DNA from: Isochrysis galbana | Lineage: Eukaryota; Haptophyta; Isochrysidales; Isochrysidaceae | NCBI GenBank assembly: GCA_018136815.1 | Contig: CM030934.1 | Location: forward strand, 776,979-840,978 | Direction: 5' to 3' | DNA: 64,000 bases | Shown here: positions 1-9,836 of the stretch, in pieces | Numbering within the stretch: position 1 is the first letter of the stretch | Layout: each line of letters opens with the position of its first letter | Translations under genes and position numbers: made by a program | Notes under the pieces: generated by a model | Told to the model about the DNA's origin: nothing | The model's input: only the letters and a program-made list of their open reading frames with translations | Database searches by the model: none

Positions 1-610
1 GTCTCCAGCTCGCTCGCTCCCGCCCTCCGCTCGCTCCTCCCCTCCTTTCATCTCTCTCTCGTTGTACGTTATTATGAATTCGGTCCCCCTCCTCCGCCTC
101 CTCTCCTCCTGGTGAGTTCTTCACTCTCTCCTCCGTGTGGCCGCTGCGCGCGAAAGCGTCGCATGACCGAACCGTAACAACCTTAGAATCATAAAGGGGC
201 CTCTTTTATCCTTTACAGCAGTCTACTCACTCGCCTCTCTGCTGACTAGAGCTCTACTGACTACTGACTACTCTACTACTCTATCTATACCCTACCCCTC
301 GTTGCCAAAATTCTGACATTGGTAAAGTCTGGCGTTCCGCTCTCTTCCCCGCCCCTCCGGGACTCTCAGCCCCCCTCCCCCTGGCGAGGGGGAGATCGCC
401 CTCCCGTCCCCTCCGCTCCGCTTCATCTCGACACGTTGTGCAAACCCCGCGATATTGGATAAATCGTGCTGTTTAAGTGAATGCCGCGAGCTTGTCGCCC
501 GAACGCGATTCCAGCGGAGAGCCCTCGTGTATACTGTATTGATATTGAGTTATATCGTATATATATTGAAAAGACAAAGGGCAGAGTTTCCCGCCTTTAT
601 CCGTCAAGAC
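1..610. other. Pyrimidine-rich flank without a supported gene
   Basis: The first 450 bases are CT-rich, with short CTCTCT and CCCCTCC runs. I see no splice-supported exon, RNA gene or repeat boundary here. Confidence 0.5.
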
Positions 611-865
611 ATGTCGGAAGCTCCGCCCTTGGAGGCAGCTCAAGAGGCGACCACACCCGACCACACAGCCACAGACACGTACGCACCACCAAGCAAGAAG
701 GAGCAAGCATCGCGGGAGGCCGCCATATCCGTGCTCACGGGACGATTCTGCTCGGTAAGGCAGGCCCTGCAGCAGTCAACGCTCTCCGAGGCGAGCGAGT
801 ACTGCACGTACAAAATTTTGAAAGAGCTGAAGGCCGACCCCGCTGCGCGCGCACTCATCCCCTGA
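611..865 (+). CDS. Hypothetical small acidic protein (about 84 aa)
   Basis: An ATG at 611 opens 84 codons to a stop at 865. The product is hydrophilic, begins MSEAPPLEAAQEATTPD and has a basic-helical second half ending KILKELKADPAARALIP. The same frame runs upstream to an ATG at 455, which would add a short hydrophobic stretch (VYTVLILSYIVYIL). I prefer the inner start because the composition becomes protein-like there, but this is a judgement. No domain is recognised. It could be one exon of a larger gene or chance. Confidence 0.25.
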   Translation: MSEAPPLEAAQEATTPDHTATDTYAPPSKKEQASREAAISVLTGRFCSVRQALQQSTLSEASEYCTYKILKELKADPAARALIP

Positions 866-1601
866 AGCAAATCATCTTTACCTCCCATTCAACCTTAGCT
901 CTCCCCATAGACCAACTCTGCAGAGCTTGTCTTCGTTCACTTTTGCTGCCACATTCAGCATGCGGTGCTGCACTCGGACGATCCGCTCACGCGGGAGGAG
1001 TTTTTTTTAGCCCTTTTGAGCCGTATGTTGACAAATTGGGCCGTTGGATGGCAAAATCACGCTTCGTCGTCACTTAAGGTCTCAAAGAGGGCAATCAAAG
1101 CAACATTTCATCTCCTGGGGACCATAGGTGGAAGAGCTTTCCAATGGGGGTATCAGCCACCTCTTTCATTTCAAGGACAAACTGTGATTTGACCCGACGC
1201 CCCGTGAAGTATGTCACAAAACTTGGTATTGCTGAGGGAATGGTGCCTTACTTAGTGCCCTTGGAACATTAAAAGAGGATATGCATGAGGTAACCAACAA
1301 AAGCCAAGCAGGTTTAGGCAAAACAAGCACTTTGTGCTCGCGCTCTCACCTAGCGAAGTTTGTCCTTACTTCAAGGACTCGTCCTTAATTAAAAGCGAGG
1401 TACCTTGCTTATTTATCCGTTCACATCCACGGCCCATGCCGGAGGCGGTGACGAGCAGCATCGCCAGGATGGCACCGCTCATGCCCTCCTCCGTGTGTTC
1501 GCAGAACTTGAGGGCTGGGCTCCGGATCTCCTCGTAGGTGCGGTGACCGAGTCGCTTGGCGTCCCGTGAGATATCTCTCTAATACTGGACGTGAGTTACG
1601 A
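866..1601. other. Unassigned interval with a possible minus-strand exon
   Basis: No complete gene is seen. On the minus strand, about 1570 to 1433 reads as a clean protein-like segment (DAKRLGHRTYEEIRSPALK, then a hydrophobic stretch around AILAMLLVTASGM). It could be a downstream exon of the cysteine-rich gene at 2462-2839 or a remnant of another gene. Confidence 0.3.
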
Positions 1602-1766
1602 GTTAACGTCGCCGACGCGGCGATAAGCGATAAGTTCCAGCGTGAATTTTGAATCGAACCCAGGACGGGATGACGGAAGATGTAGAGGTTTGGGGTCAGT
1701 GTTGACCACCGTAATCGCGATCGTGTGGTCGTCATGCCTACGGCCTTCAGATGGGCAGGAATAAAT
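1602..1766 (-). mobile_element. Chimeric Ty3/gypsy relic (LTR start joined to pol)
   Basis: Read on the minus strand, 1766-1733 matches the first bases of the gypsy LTR at 46055 (TTCCTGCCCATCTGAAGGC with small changes). It continues directly into 1728-1602, which translates like the protease-RT linker of the gypsy Pol at about 42260-42400 (shared core NTDPKPLHLPS). The two parts are more than 3 kb apart in the intact element, so this is a deletion derivative. Confidence 0.75.
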
Positions 1767-2461
1767 AGGAATACAACATGCGAAAAAGACACCGCGGTTC
1801 TCTGCGTTCGTATTTGCCACCATGAAATAATTAGCTTCCGAAACTTTGCATATGCTCTTATAATAGCATGAGACACCCTTTCGAGCATACACATTGACTT
1901 TTGGATGCAATTATGAAAAGTCATTTTCCCGTCCCCACCTCTATGTGAGTGTGCGTTTGATAGTTGATCGTAGTGTGGAGAATTGTAATTAGTAAGAGGC
2001 ATTTTTGCCGGTTCTGTTGCGTAGAGAGCGCGATCGATGGCGTCGCTCTCTCTCCTCTCGGTCGCCCTGGTCACAGCGATGGTGCCAGGGCGATAATTGA
2101 TTATTATTTTAATTTTTAAAGTATAGACATGGAAGTGCCAGTTTTGGGTGCAATAACCGCTCGCATTGCTGTCATGGAGATTGCTCGGCTTGCAAAAGTC
2201 GCCCTTATTGCGCAAGAATGCAGAGACCAGTCCCACAAGGCCAGCGCCAGCAGGAGTGCCGTTGCCAACTCCGTGTCACCAACCTCATGTGCCGGCTGTG
2301 TGCTGGCCAAGAGACAACAAGTGGCTTTCACCTGCCATCTCTTGTGCTTAAGAGACAAGGCTGCCGCAGCTAGCGAGTTTCAAGTAGTAAGCCTTACTTG
2401 CAGTCATACAACCGGAAGTTGAATTGCGCTTTCTTCTTCATATATCTACTTGTAGAGGCCG
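1767..2461. other. Unassigned interval, possible exon at 2130-2290 (-)
   Basis: AT-richer DNA flanks a cysteine-containing open stretch on the minus strand near 2290-2130 (contains GDFCKPSNLHDSNASGYC). This could be another exon of the neighbouring secreted protein, but I cannot place convincing splice sites. Confidence 0.25.
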
Positions 2462-2839
2462 TCAGCGGCACCAGCTCGGCCATCCCTGTTTGAAGTTACA
2501 CCACACACATTCTAGCGTGAGAGCCTGACAGCATATTTCGCCGAGCCGGCGAGCGCCCTCGTCGGCGTGGCAGAAGGAGAGGCAGTCTCGCGTGCAGATG
2601 AGCGGCCCTCCTGTGACGGGGTCGCAAGAGCACGAGGAGGGCATGCAACCGCCGCACTCGAGGGGCGCTCCGCTGTCTGCGAGGCCGGTGCATTCCTCGT
2701 TGCTCTCGCAGAAGACGGTCGAAGAGGGCGGCCACACCCACTCATCGCACAGCCCTCGCTCGTCAGGAGCGGTACCGACCAGCTCGACCGAAGAGCCCAG
2801 AACGCGTCCACCCAGCAGCACCAGCCACGCGAGCCGCAT
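2462..2839 (-). CDS. Small secreted cysteine-rich protein
   Basis: An ATG at 2839 (minus strand) gives 125 residues. It starts with a likely signal peptide (MRLAWLVLLGGRVLGSS). The mature part has dense cysteines in pairs and triplets: LCDEW, FCESNEEC, ECGGC, CSCDP, CTRDC, ICCQ and CVWCN. The pattern resembles disulphide-rich secreted domains (EGF-like or whey-acidic-like spacing), but I cannot name a family. An in-frame upstream ATG at 3025 would bury the signal peptide, so the inner start is preferred. The 3' end is uncertain: the ORF stops at 2462, but cysteine-bearing open segments near 2.2 kb could be further exons. Confidence 0.55.
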   Translation of the reverse strand: MRLAWLVLLGGRVLGSSVELVGTAPDERGLCDEWVWPPSSTVFCESNEECTGLADSGAPLECGGCMPSSCSCDPVTGGPLICTRDCLSFCHADEGARRLGEICCQALTLECVWCNFKQGWPSWCR

Positions 2840-3285
2840 CGGAAAGAGTTCTGTTGTTCTTTCCCCCAACTCGCTCAGCTCTTCCCTGTCTGCCCGCGCG
2901 CACTCTTCTCTCGAGTGCCCCTCCTTGTTGACGGGGGCCGGCCGCGAGTTCCTTCCTCCTTTTTCCCGGTTAGGAGTATTATGAGTGCCGGAGAGAGTTC
3001 TCTGGAGTAAAGAGTAAAGTACCATGTGTACAAGTACTAGTACAAGAATTCTACTAGGATAAATAGGAGGAGAGAGACTCTCCCACCTCGTCTCCTCGAA
3101 CTCATATATCCTCAGCTGCCTTCATGTGAAGAAGGGAAGGAAGAAGAGGAGAGGGGAGGGAGGACATAGAGCCAGGGGCCGGGGGGGCTTCCCATATTGG
3201 AGAGAATCTGCTAAATCTAATCATAATCACTCTGTCACTCTCACTCTCCACTCTCACTCATCACGTACTCCTATCGCCTCCTCGT
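2840..3285. other. Upstream region of the cysteine-rich gene
   Basis: Probable promoter and 5' UTR of the minus-strand gene, followed by an AG-rich tract (3125-3190). No gene or RNA is supported. Confidence 0.4.
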
Positions 3286-3486
3286 CCGTTCTTCTACTCT
3301 GCGATTCCCGCGGAGGCGCAACGACGATTAACATGAGTTTCGTCGCGGTTTCAGTGAATGAAAAGAAGAGAACGAATGGCACGTCTCACGTCTCGCTTTC
3401 GCTTTCGCTTCTCGTTTCTCGTTCCTCGTCGCTTGCTCATCGACTCATCGAATGTCTGGAAGGTTGAAGGTCTCTCTGCACAGCGC
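3286..3486 (+). repeat. Diverged gypsy LTR relic
   Basis: This stretch is a diverged match to the middle of the gypsy LTR (about 46710-46880): both carry a CGATTC(C/T)CGCGGAGG core, a GAACGAATGGCACG core and the same GAAGGTCTCTCTGCACA end. It stops where the TIR element begins at 3487, so that element inserted into or beside an older LTR. Confidence 0.7.
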
Positions 3487-3578
3487 TAGGGCGGTCAAAC
3501 AGCTATTTTAACTTCTAAGGGTGAAAATTGACCAAGTCAAGATTGAGGATTCATTACGAGATCTTTGGATATGGTGAC
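3487..3578 (+). mobile_element. 5' end fragment of the TIR element family
   Basis: It begins TAGGGCGGTCAAACAG and continues with the family's conserved subterminal text (CTAAGGGTGAAAATT, AAGTCAAGATTGAGG), then diverges. No 3' end lies nearby, so this is a truncated or strongly diverged copy of the elements at 19168-21193 and 60445-62500. Confidence 0.75.
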
Positions 3579-3880
3579 CGGATAGGTGTAACTAGCACGT
3601 ATCCGGTGCCCTTTGGGCCCTAGACCCCCCACGGTAGCCCCCACAGCGATGCGTAACCAGAAAACGCGCAAATTGGCCAGAAATCACTATCGCGGAGGGC
3701 CGACGTCCGACTCGAGCGCGGGCGAGCGTCGGGCCGCTAATCGACGCGTCCCCAGCGCAGCGTGCCTCGGCCAGCCACAGCCATGCGCGTAGGCTGCCAG
3801 GTGCGCCTCCTACTGCCCCCCATGCCCCCCGCCGCCTCATCGCAAATCGCCCCCTCGCGTCCCTCGCTAGCGCGCCAACG
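3579..3880. other. GC-rich spacer before the tandem repeat
   Basis: GC-rich sequence whose last ~60 bases resemble the end of the following repeat unit. No gene is supported. Confidence 0.4.
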
Positions 3881-4297
3881 GAGGGGTCCCGGAGCGCCCG
3901 AGTTAGGTGTGCGCCCGGGCGCGCTGCGAAGGCTTTCTTCGCCATCAGCCCGGTGTCCGGGCCAGCCAGGACACTGAATGAGCAGAATCCGCCGCGCCAG
4001 CGACGCCAATCGCGCCAGCCGCGCGCCGGTGCCTCGTCGCAATCCACCCCCGGCGGCATTCAAACGCGCTCACGCACGGCCCCGAGGGGCCCGGAGCGCC
4101 CATTTCGAAGCCGCGACCGGGCGCGCTGCGAGGCCCTTCTTGCTCATTAGCCCGGTGTGCGGGCCAGCCAAGGCACCAAATGACAAAGTGCCGCCGGGAC
4201 CGCGCCGCCAATCGCGCCCGCCGCGCGCTGGAACCTCGTCGAAGTCTGCGACCATTCGCCCCGCATGCGCGCTAACGCGCCGCCGCGAGGGGCCAAC
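3881..4297 (+). repeat. GC-rich tandem repeat, about 202-bp unit
   Basis: GAGGGG at 3881 and again at 4083 and 4285 starts successive units that share CCCGGAGCGCC, CGGGCGCGCTGCGA, AGCCCGGTGT and GGGCCAGCCA. Two full units and a partial third are visible, with perhaps 15-20 percent divergence by eye. Long open frames across them are composition artefacts. Confidence 0.7.
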
Positions 4298-4299
4298 AG

Positions 4300-4500
4300 T
4301 TCATCAGCTCCGTGGCGAAGGCCCTTGGTCGCCCTTACCGCACTGCCCCCAAGGCTCCGTATACGCTTTACGCCCTCCGCGACCACGAGACCATGACGGT
4401 GCAGGCGAAAGATCAGCTAAGCGAGTGGAACGGCCTCTGCGGCGATTGCAAGAAGAAGTACGGCAAGCCGCGCACTCGCGCTAGTGCTGTGCAGGTGTGA
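4300..4500 (+). CDS. Possible terminal exon, 66 codons, CxxC-containing
   Basis: After an AG at 4298-4299 the frame reads FISSVAKALGRPYRTAPK, ends with a CGDC pair in a basic tail, and stops at 4500. The residues look protein-like, unlike the repeat just before it. There is no in-frame ATG, so it would need an upstream exon that I cannot find; it may be a gene fragment carried with the repeat. No family recognised. Confidence 0.25.
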   Translation, partial: FISSVAKALGRPYRTAPKAPYTLYALRDHETMTVQAKDQLSEWNGLCGDCKKKYGKPRTRASAVQV

Positions 4501-4875
4501 AGGGTTTGCAATTATCGCAAGTGCAGCCTAGGTGTGGAGTTTCGATTATTCGGGTAGAGGTCTCTGGGGACAGCACGGTATGGTATATTAATGAGTTTTG
4601 GGGAGTGAATTTGTGTCTGCGCGAGAACCCGATTCGGCGGCGAGAAGAGCGCGCCGTGGGCTGCGTGCAGGGCGCATGGCGAGTGACCTGCAGCTACCAC
4701 GCGGCGCCTGCAGCTGGCCCTTTTCTATTATTATCTCTGCAATTGGCCCCTTTTATGATAGCGTTTTCATCCATAACGTTAGCGTTATGGCCTACGCATC
4801 GAATTAATCATCTGCTGCCCTCTTGAGGTGAGGACCTTACCCTTTGGCAGGCTAATGGCTAAACCGCCACCATTT
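4501..4875. other. No gene seen
   Basis: Mixed-composition DNA without a supported exon, RNA or repeat. Confidence 0.4.
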
Positions 4876-5200
4876 CCATTTCCACCCCCAGAGGGGGGCC
4901 ATGGCGCGCGCAGGCATCGCACGCCCGTAGGAGAACGAAGAGAACGACGGGAAAAGAACGAAAAAAAAACGACACGTTCTGACACACAAAAAGGTAATAC
5001 TCACGCTTGTTTACGGTATGTTTTCAGCCCGACACCCCGAGCGACATACGAATGCCGCGAAAGCGCGGCGTTACTTGAAAAGGACGCGAGAAGAGGGGGC
5101 CGAGACCTCCCACGGGCACGAAGTGTCACATGCAACAGGCGTTTACGTTTGTTTTGCCACAGGAACACCACACCAGCAGGTCTGCCCCAGCTCACCCCCT
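4876..5200 (-). repeat. Dispersed repeat, inverse copy of 49110-49410
   Basis: The minus strand here matches 49110-49410 in order, including GTTCCTGTGGCAAAC near one end and a GTCGTTTTTTTT-GTCGTTC-like core near the other. Identity is moderate. In the other copy it follows a LINE reverse-transcriptase fragment, so it may be a LINE 3' region, but that is inference. Confidence 0.55.
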
Positions 5201-5994
5201 GCACTTGGCCCGTTGTAGTGCACGCGGCCCCCCCCCCCGATACCAAAGACAAAGGAATGAAGGGGGTAGTGTAAGGGAGTGAGTAAACTGGGGTATAGGC
5301 GATGTCGTTAGTGAGTACCGTGAGTACGTGGACCCTTATAGCTAACGTGAGTAGCCCGAATCTTCAGTTGTTATATATATACATCTATCCTCTACTATCC
5401 ACTATCCTCTATCCTCTATTTCTATTTGCAAGTATTATAATTATTAAATAGTTATAGTTATAGTTATAGTTTTACACCAACACCAAGGTGGAAGTGGAGG
5501 GGTGCCGGCATGCCGCATGCCGGCCACAAAATTTATTTGGTCACGAAATACAAAATAAAAATATATAACTAAACACTAAACCTCAGGTTGCACGGTTGCA
5601 CCCTAGATAGGAAATAAAACATAAAATTACTACTAATAGTACTAGTACGTATACGTATATGTACCGTGTACCGTGTTTGGCTGGAAAGCTGGAGTGGAGA
5701 GGCCAAAGACATATATTAGTATATAGTATAATAATAATAATAATAATATCATACATTATTTGGCGGTATTTGAAGCGCGTCTTGCTTGGTTTGTAGGTTG
5801 TAGGCCTGCCTCCAATTGCAATGTATTTGGGCGGAGGCCAAGTACCATAGACAATAGGTTGAAGTTGAGGTTGAGCAACCAACAACCAAAGACGACGAAC
5901 ATGAAAATGTGTCCTGCTTTTTTACTGACGACGGAAACACGTTTTATTGTAGTAGTCTCTGTTTGCGAGTCGCGGGAAGACGTCAGAGAAGTGA
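5201..5994. other. AT-rich spacer with simple repeats
   Basis: Contains CTATCC-type repeats (5388-5420), TTATAG repeats (5450-5470) and an (ATA)n run at about 5730-5748. No gene is supported. Confidence 0.5.
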
Positions 5995-6048
5995 GAGATC
6001 AAGATCAGAGGTGGCGAGATCAAGATCAGAGGTGGCGAGATCCAGATC
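5995..6048 (+). repeat. 21-bp tandem repeat
   Basis: Two identical 21-bp units (5995-6015, 6016-6036) and a 12-bp partial third (GAGATCCAGATC). The period keeps the reading frame, coding a repeated RSRSEVA peptide if translated. Confidence 0.75.
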
Positions 6049-7284
6049 GTCAGGCGTGCCGTCGAACTCACGCCACCTCTCGGCCAAGGCTCCCCGGTCA
6101 GGCCGTAAGTTGCAGAAGCTTGTTGACTCTTTCTGCGGATCAGAAATGCATCCGAGATTATCAAGATTCGCCGCGGTACTCTTGCACAAAGCTTCGCAGG
6201 TGGAGGCGCTTGTATCCTTGCCGCCACTGACTTCCGCTCATCAACCCATCGAGGAGATCGCTCGGGCTCAAATCCCCGAGCTGCTTGCAGACACTCGGCG
6301 GAGGGTCGTTGCGGCCCTGGTCCTCGAACATTGTTGTGGAAGAGCCTTCTCCAAGGGCCTGCGGCCTTCGGCTGCCCTCGCCAATGTTCGGCAAACGTCA
6401 TCGAAGCCCATCACCCGCGTCGACAAGACTCTCCCAACTTCTCCCCTGCCTCCGTCGAAGTCCGCCGCCTTCCCCCCCCCCCCCCCCCTCTTTCCGGCAC
6501 GGCGCACCCCGCTGGGAGGGGCGGGAGAAAGGTACAGAAGAGATGGAGGGCGAGGACTGAAGAGAGTTGGGGGGGGGGGGGGGGGGGGGGGGGAAGCTCT
6601 CCGTCCCTCCCGCTCCCCCCCCCCCTCCCCTTTCGAGATCCAAGGCCGCTCTCTTCCCCCTTCTCTCTCTCTCTCTCTCTCCCTCTTTGGCCACAGCTCG
6701 CCACCTTCTCTACCGCTGCCGAGCTTCCATGACGCGCCACGAGCAGCCACCGCTCCCCCGCCCCCCCCACGCCCCTCCCCCTCCCCCCTCCCCCCCCCCT
6801 CTCTCTCTCTCTCCCACCCGTCTCTCTCCCCTTTTGCCCCTGCTGTCTCCTCGACGGGCTCACCACTCTAACCCGCCACACTCCCATCTCTTCTCTCTCT
6901 CTAGTGCTTTCTCCCTCTCCCATTCCCTCTCTCTCTCCCTCTCCCTCCCTCACTCCCTCACTCACTCACTCACCATTATCTCTCTCTTCTGTCTCTACAC
7001 CCCCTCCTTCTCTCCTCGCTGCTACTTGTGCGTGTGTCGCTCGCTCCTCTCTCCAGTCCTGCGGTGGGGCCCGCCACCTTCCCCCACACTCCCCAAGGGC
7101 GCGCCACGCGTGGGCCAAGCACGGTGCACACACAGAGCGACGAGGGTCCCTCACACGCGGCCAGCACAGACCACGCCTCCCCACCCCGCCCACCCCGTTC
7201 TTCTTCCCTCTCCCTGATCCGAAGAGCGACGACGCTGCTTCACACGCAAAGCACACTGTACCCGGACTCACGCCCTTCGCACCG
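6049..7284. other. Unassigned open stretch followed by long homopolymer and CT tracts
   Basis: About 6097-6420 is open on the plus strand with a protein-like composition (for example LQKLVDSFCGSEMHPRL), but no start, splice site or family is clear. From 6470 to 7010 the DNA is almost pure low complexity: a C run near 6476, a G run of about 24 at 6570, then CT and TCTCTC microsatellites. The last ~270 bases are probably the HSF promoter and 5' UTR. Confidence 0.5.
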
Positions 7285-8120
7285 ATGGTCGACCACTTGG
7301 ACCTGGATAAGGTGAGCGGACCGAAATGTGGCGCTTTGCTAGCCGCGCATCCTGGCAGGACGATGCGGGCGCTGGCGCGAGAGAGGCGACCAGCGAACGT
7401 ATGGCCTACTCGCTCGCAGGTGGCACCTTTCCTCATTAAGTTGTTCGAGATCGTGTCGTCGCCCGCGTCCGACGACCTCGTGTGCTGGAGTGAGCATGGA
7501 GAATCGTTCAAGATCGTTGATCGCACCAAGTTTGCCCAGGTCCGTCCGCGCCTGCCAGCCAGCACCGCAGCTGGGTCGGACACTGGCTGAGACGGCTCGC
7601 CTGCGCGTGGCCACCCATCAGATGTTCCTCCACCCACCCACCCCTTCCCGTGCGGCAGGATGTACTGCCTCTCTACTTCAAGCACGATAACCTGCGTTCT
7701 TTCATCCGGCAACTCAACATTTACGGCTTCCAACGATGTCAGAATGCCTCTGGGCGAGACCGCACCATGGAGTTTTTTCATCCAATGTTCACGAGAAATG
7801 GCATGCGCAACCTCAAGGACATCAAACGCGGTAACCAGAGCAAGAAACACGACGCTTCGGAGGAGGTTGTAGTTGACGAGCCTGAACATACGCAGACAAA
7901 GAAGCAACGCATCGACTATTCGGCCTTCAAGATGGACGTGGCACGCCTGCAGAAGAATCTCGAGGAGTTTGAATACGATTTGAAGCAGCACACATTGCAG
8001 GTGCAACAAAAGTTGACCAACATCCTCACGGCGCTGGACGAGACGGCAGTCCAACCTCGCGGGCAGGGAGGCAGCGGGGTACGAGGGATCGGGTCAAACG
8101 ATCTCCCCTCATTGATATAA
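7285..8120 (+). CDS. HSF: Heat-shock transcription factor, compact
   Basis: Three exons: 7285-7311, 7420-7539 and 7659-8120, joined in phase 0 by GT-AG introns of 108 and 119 bp, give 202 residues. The HSF winged-helix DNA-binding domain fills residues 10-108; it starts VAPFLIKLFEIV and holds the recognition-helix region FKHDNLRSFIRQLNIYGFQ. A basic KKQR cluster (130-133) may be a nuclear signal. Residues 140-172 form a heptad-type coiled coil like the HR-A trimerisation region. The protein is short: no room remains for a typical HR-C or long activation domain. It should bind heat-shock elements as a trimer in the nucleus. The first exon carries only nine codons (MVDHLDLDK). Confidence 0.93.
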
Positions 8121-9831
8121 GTAGCTTGAGCGTGTGGTGACGTTGATGTCTCCGCCATCGCAAGATGGCCCCTAGGCAATTGAGTGATGACCAGCGGCCT
8201 CCATGTTAGAAAGAAACATTCGCTTCTGGTATGATGAAGCACGAGCTTACGACAGCCGACGTACTTTCGATGATGGCTCCACCATGTTTCTATCGGTGGG
8301 AGGATCACCCGCCTCCAATGTACTTCTCCTATCCACTCGATGTGCTTCTTTCAATGTGCCTGTCGCCATGCTTTTTGCAGACAAGCATGGGTACACCATG
8401 ATGTGTTTGCCCAATCAGTCTTCGTCACATTTCGATCCTCATGCCAGCTTGAAGTTCTTGGCCTCGTCGAGTCCCAGATGCTCCAGCGCTCATCGATCGG
8501 AGAACAACTGGTCTCGAATCCACGATCCACGTCCAGAGCTGATCCGATTCACCGACACCGAGCACCTACTCGTGACGAACGCCAAGAGCTAAGATGTCGA
8601 TGAGCTTTTACTCTCGAATCTTCTGACGGCTGCACGGCCGGAACGGCATGTCGCTGCTAGATCGCTCCTACCCCTCCCGCATGCTCCCAAACTAGCCGTT
8701 CAGGCATGCAGCCCGATAAAGCTGCATGCATGACGCAAAGACGTCACCCTCGCAACAGACAATGCCGGGATGGCCATTTTTACAATTGTCTAAAATCGTC
8801 GCGTTCGTGTGTGAACTGAGACGAGTGACTGCTTGCAATTGCGTTGTGGAAATATGCCCGCCCATAGATTTAGCCTTGTGACATATTGTGACACGTTGTC
8901 CTTAGCTGTCCTGTGAGATTCTTGGCCTTGCGGCTTCTGTCTTCTTGTGCGTTCTGAATGTGCCGTGTTAGCTATGAGCTACCAACTCCGGCCACTCAAT
9001 GCAGCATGTACGGCCGACGTTGACGTGTCGGCGCAGGAGCACGAGAGGAGGCGAATAGGCATAGACGCGGTGAAAATCGAATAATATATGATGCTATATC
9101 ACCAACTAAGTTTATACTTAGTTCGCCCATGGGGGGGCACGAGCCCCCGCCCCCTCTCTCTACTCCTCTCCTGCCATGGGGGAGGAACCACCCATGCTCT
9201 GTCGCATTCATCCTAGATGATGCGATTTCCAGGCTCTTATTTCCAGGTCCTTCGCCGTGCGGCCACACTGTGGAGCTCAGGCACTTCTAAGTTGGTAGGG
9301 TTCGCCCCTAGCGACCTAGAATCTAGAATTCGAGTTCTCGTTTCGTACCTTCTAGCCTGTTTGTCAGGTCTAGATTCCAGGTTTCCTCCTTTCGGGCAAT
9401 CTTGACCCAAAGGAGCCAGGTCGCCTGTCGCTCGCTACGCGCTTGTCTCAGGCTCTCGAGGTACCTTCAGGAGGCTTGTTTAGCTTCTTGCAAGGCTTGT
9501 TGTTTCTTGTATGGGTTCCGGTTCTTTCTTGGGACCTGCTAACTTTCGTTGTCGTCCAGGCCTGTTCTTCGTAGGTTCTGTTTGGCCTGGTTAGGGTTTC
9601 GTTGTCTTCTTGCGTTTGGCGTTCGCGTTGGCGTTCGGAAATTTCCTCTCACATTCCCTAGGTCCGCTACCCTTGGCTTGTAGGTCCTTGCTTCATTCTT
9701 CTCGGTCAAGGTATTTGGCGAGCGAGTCGGTTGCTCTATCCGCTCGAGATTTGAGGTTTAATTTGCCATCTCCCCTTGGAGATTGGTGAAGGTTCGCTTC
9801 TCAGGTGAGGGAATCTTTCCCCTTGATGCAA
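8121..9831. other. HSF 3' region and repeat-bearing spacer
   Basis: An open frame at 8203-8592 (129 codons, plus strand) follows the HSF stop, but it has no recognised domain and may be 3' UTR. At 9104-9123 a perfect hairpin (AACTAAGT, TTAT, ACTTAGTT) precedes CCATGG and GC-rich text that recurs at 17674, 18722 (inverted) and 47973. The rest to the copia target site holds no gene. Confidence 0.45.
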
Positions 9832-9836
9832 GTTAC

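Noticed and set aside
6570-6595. Poly-G and poly-C runs as polypurine tracts of further LTR elements
   Set aside because: No LTR pair, target duplication or pol sequence is attached to them.
5909-6871. 320-codon open frame
   Set aside because: More than half of it is translated homopolymer and CT microsatellite. Only about 6097-6420 looks protein-like, without a start or splice support.
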